64,000 nt of DNA, taken from contig JAKAJH010000003.1 in NCBI GenBank assembly GCA_021813905.1, forward strand, positions 68,106 to 132,105, given 5' to 3'. Of this stretch, positions 62,478-64,000 are shown piece by piece. The stretch comes from Bacteroidota bacterium (GTDB taxonomy: Bacteria > Bacteroidota > Ignavibacteria > UBA10030). Positions within the stretch are counted from its first letter, which is position 1. Every line of letters begins with the position of its first letter. Both the position numbers and the translations under genes were made by a program. Below the pieces are notes generated by a model, which was not told where the DNA came from, ran no database searches, and saw only the letters and a program-made list of their open reading frames with translations.

Positions 62478-63692
62478 ATGCGTACCGAAGAGATACCGAA
62501 TCCTGTCCGATCCATTACCCTTGAACCGGTGACGCTTACCTCGGAACGCAAGGCACATGCGTCTGCGCGGTCGCGCATCAGGAAGCTGCCCCCCGGTCAG
62601 CGGCGCCGGCGTACGGTGGTCCCCGCATCGGCCGGGTGGTTCGAACGGCTGCGGGTGCGTCTCCAGGAGGATCCCCAGTTCGTCCGCTCAACGGTTCAGG
62701 CGGCGTTCGCTTTGCTGTGTGTGTGGATCGGAGTGGAGTTCGTCCTCTTCATGCGGTGGGGTGAGTCCGGCGGCGCAACGGCGTTCGTGCGGCGTCCTCC
62801 GGGTGCCGAGGGCTTTCTTCCGATCAGCGCGTTGATCAGCCTGAAATACTGGCTCTCGACCGGCATCATCAACGAGATCCATCCCTCCGGACTGATCATC
62901 CTGCTGGCGATCATCACCGTCTCGGTTCTCTTGAAGAAGGCGTTTTGCAGCTGGCTCTGTCCGATCGGAACGCTGAGCGAGTCACTGTGGCTCCTCGGCA
63001 AGAAGATCTTCGGGCGAACGTTCGACCCGCCGCGCTGGCTCGACTATCCGCTCCGCGGGCTCAAGTATCTCCTGCTCTTGTTCTTCGGATTGTCCGTTCT
63101 TACGATGGGCATCCCGGACCTTCGCGCGTTCATCTACAGTCCGTACAACAAGGTGGCGGACGTGAAGATGTATCTGTTCTTTGTCGATCTGACGGCGGCG
63201 GCGTTCTGGACGCTCGCCGTGTTGGCGATCGGTTCGGTCCTCATCAAAGGATTCTGGTGCCGCTACCTATGCCCCTACGGTGCCCTGCTTGGGGCAGTGA
63301 GCTGGCTGAGCCCGTTCAAGATCACGCGGAACGCATCCACCTGCATCAACTGCGAACTCTGCACCAAAGCGTGTCCGGCCCGCATTGCGGTGCACACGGC
63401 GACGCGCGTGCGAAGCGATGAATGCATGAGCTGCTACCGCTGTGTCGATGTCTGTCCCGTCAAGGACACGCTTTCCATGAAGCTAAGCAGGCGCTCCCGT
63501 CCGATCCCGGGCTGGGTGTTCGGTATTCTTGTCGCCGGCGTCTTCATGGCGGTGACGGGTCTCGGGATGCTTACCGGACACTGGCACAATTCCATCTCGC
63601 AGGCTGAATACCTGCGACGGATCCGGACGATCAATACACCCATCTATCAGCACTTTCGCGGACATGTCCCGGCTTATGGCCCAAACGACTGA
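62478..63692 (+). CDS. NapH-like 4Fe-4S membrane protein
   Basis: The 404-residue protein has a basic N-terminal cytoplasmic part (about 1-60) and five or six membrane segments. The paired C-S-W-L-C-P-I-G and C-R-Y-L-C-P-Y-G elements are characteristic of NapH/NosR/CcoG-type proteins. Two ferredoxin motifs follow (C-I-N-C-E-L-C-T-K-A-C-P and C-M-S-C-Y-R-C-V-D-V-C-P). A C-terminal membrane segment completes it. It likely moves electrons across or along the membrane. It is 68 bp after the Rrf2 regulator and is overlapped by the methyltransferase start. It lacks the C-terminal domain of full-length CcoG, so that assignment is not made. Confidence 0.85.
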   Translation: MRTEEIPNPVRSITLEPVTLTSERKAHASARSRIRKLPPGQRRRRTVVPASAGWFERLRVRLQEDPQFVRSTVQAAFALLCVWIGVEFVLFMRWGESGGATAFVRRPPGAEGFLPISALISLKYWLSTGIINEIHPSGLIILLAIITVSVLLKKAFCSWLCPIGTLSESLWLLGKKIFGRTFDPPRWLDYPLRGLKYLLLLFFGLSVLTMGIPDLRAFIYSPYNKVADVKMYLFFVDLTAAAFWTLAVLAIGSVLIKGFWCRYLCPYGALLGAVSWLSPFKITRNASTCINCELCTKACPARIAVHTATRVRSDECMSCYRCVDVCPVKDTLSMKLSRRSRPIPGWVFGILVAGVFMAVTGLGMLTGHWHNSISQAEYLRRIRTINTPIYQHFRGHVPAYGPND

Positions 63693-64000
63693 AGCGAACC
63701 AGTCAACCGGCTCGGCAGGCTTCTATGACCGCTTGGCGGCGGATTATGACGCGATGACCGATTTCGAGCGGCGGTTCATGATCGAGTCGCCGTTCTTTCG
63801 TCTTCTCGTCAGCCGGTATGACATCCGTTCGGCGGTGGATGCGGGTTGCGGCACGGGGTTCCATGCGCTCCTGTTGGCCGGCCTCGGCGTGCAAATGACG
63901 GCCGTCGACATCTCGGCTGAAATGATTGCCTGGACGACCCGACACGCCCGTGAGTGTCAGCTCCACGTTCGAACGGTTCAGAGCGGTTTTGAAGAACTTC
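63676..64000 (+). CDS. Class I SAM-dependent methyltransferase (3' truncated by window edge)
   Basis: The 108 codons present include F-Y-D-R-L-A-A-D-Y-D-A-M-T, an N-terminal pattern common in class I methyltransferases. The SAM-binding motif V-D-A-G-C-G-T-G-F-H-A-L-L-L-A-G-L-G and V-D-I-S-A-E-M-I follow. The frame stays open to the window edge. The ATG at 63676 overlaps the NapH-like gene by 17 bp; an in-frame ATG at 63664 is an alternative. The substrate is unknown. Confidence 0.85.
   Translation, partial: MAQTTEANQSTGSAGFYDRLAADYDAMTDFERRFMIESPFFRLLVSRYDIRSAVDAGCGTGFHALLLAGLGVQMTAVDISAEMIAWTTRHARECQLHVRTVQSGFEEL

Overview
The window is 64 kb of GC-rich, gene-dense bacterial chromosome. It looks like a member of the Bacteroidota/Ignavibacteriota/Chlorobiota (FCB) radiation. 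The evidence is several proteins with the NYPNPFNP-type type IX secretion (T9SS) sorting domain, PorQ- and PorV-like outer-membrane proteins, a DUF5723 barrel, a GWxTD-family protein, an alternative GlmU-like enzyme, DUF3109, a TonB receptor with a CarboxypepD_reg-like N-terminus, and a fused gamma-alpha 2-oxoacid:ferredoxin oxidoreductase. The exact genus cannot be read from the sequence. I see no prophage, insertion sequence, CRISPR array or rRNA, and the region reads as core chromosome.

Layout. 1-4.2 kb: end of a TPR gene, DUF3467, a terminator, then a two-gene envelope operon. 4.2-8.3 kb (minus): DUF3109-rpoN-hslV-hslU with its own promoter. 8.3-10.8 kb (minus): dprA and glmM. 10.9-18.6 kb (plus): amrA-amrB-DUF2520-nucleotidyltransferase-enoyl-CoA hydratase-glyQS-TPR-ZIP transporter. 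18.6-19.6 kb (minus): porQ, apparently leaderless. 19.7-29.5 kb (plus): rpmE, alternative GlmU, rsmB, DUF1028, a Kbl/BioF-like enzyme, DUF1624, rmuC, an internally duplicated membrane protein and pfkA. 29.6-34.4 kb (plus): aat, purC, archease, rtcB, mrp and nfu. 34.4-43.0 kb (minus): korAB, nrnA, pepA, GWxTD, pdxA and ftsE. 43.1-52.3 kb (minus): a surface operon of an Asp-box T9SS protein, TonB receptor, T9SS-like protein, PorV-like protein and an M19 dipeptidase with an internal sorting domain. 52.4-56.3 kb (minus): tRNA-Gln-prs-rplY-pth-rpsF-rpsR-rplI ending in a strong terminator. 56.4-64 kb (plus): bioY, DUF362, a polyferredoxin membrane protein, nagB, a T9SS M28 peptidase, an Rrf2 regulator, a NapH-like Fe-S membrane protein and the start of a methyltransferase.

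Reading the intergenic regions by eye gave a consistent housekeeping promoter, TTGnnn, about 17 bp, TAnnTT, found upstream of about a dozen genes. It was used here to settle several start codons. The best leads are: a GAC-N7-TCTGA element shared by the rrf2 promoter and the region before the NapH-like Fe-S membrane gene; a dipeptidase whose sorting domain sits in the middle of the protein; a leaderless porQ facing a divergent rpmE promoter; a tRNA-Gln that appears to lead a translation/PRPP operon from a promoter followed at once by a terminator-like hairpin; and a membrane protein made of two ~125-residue repeats.
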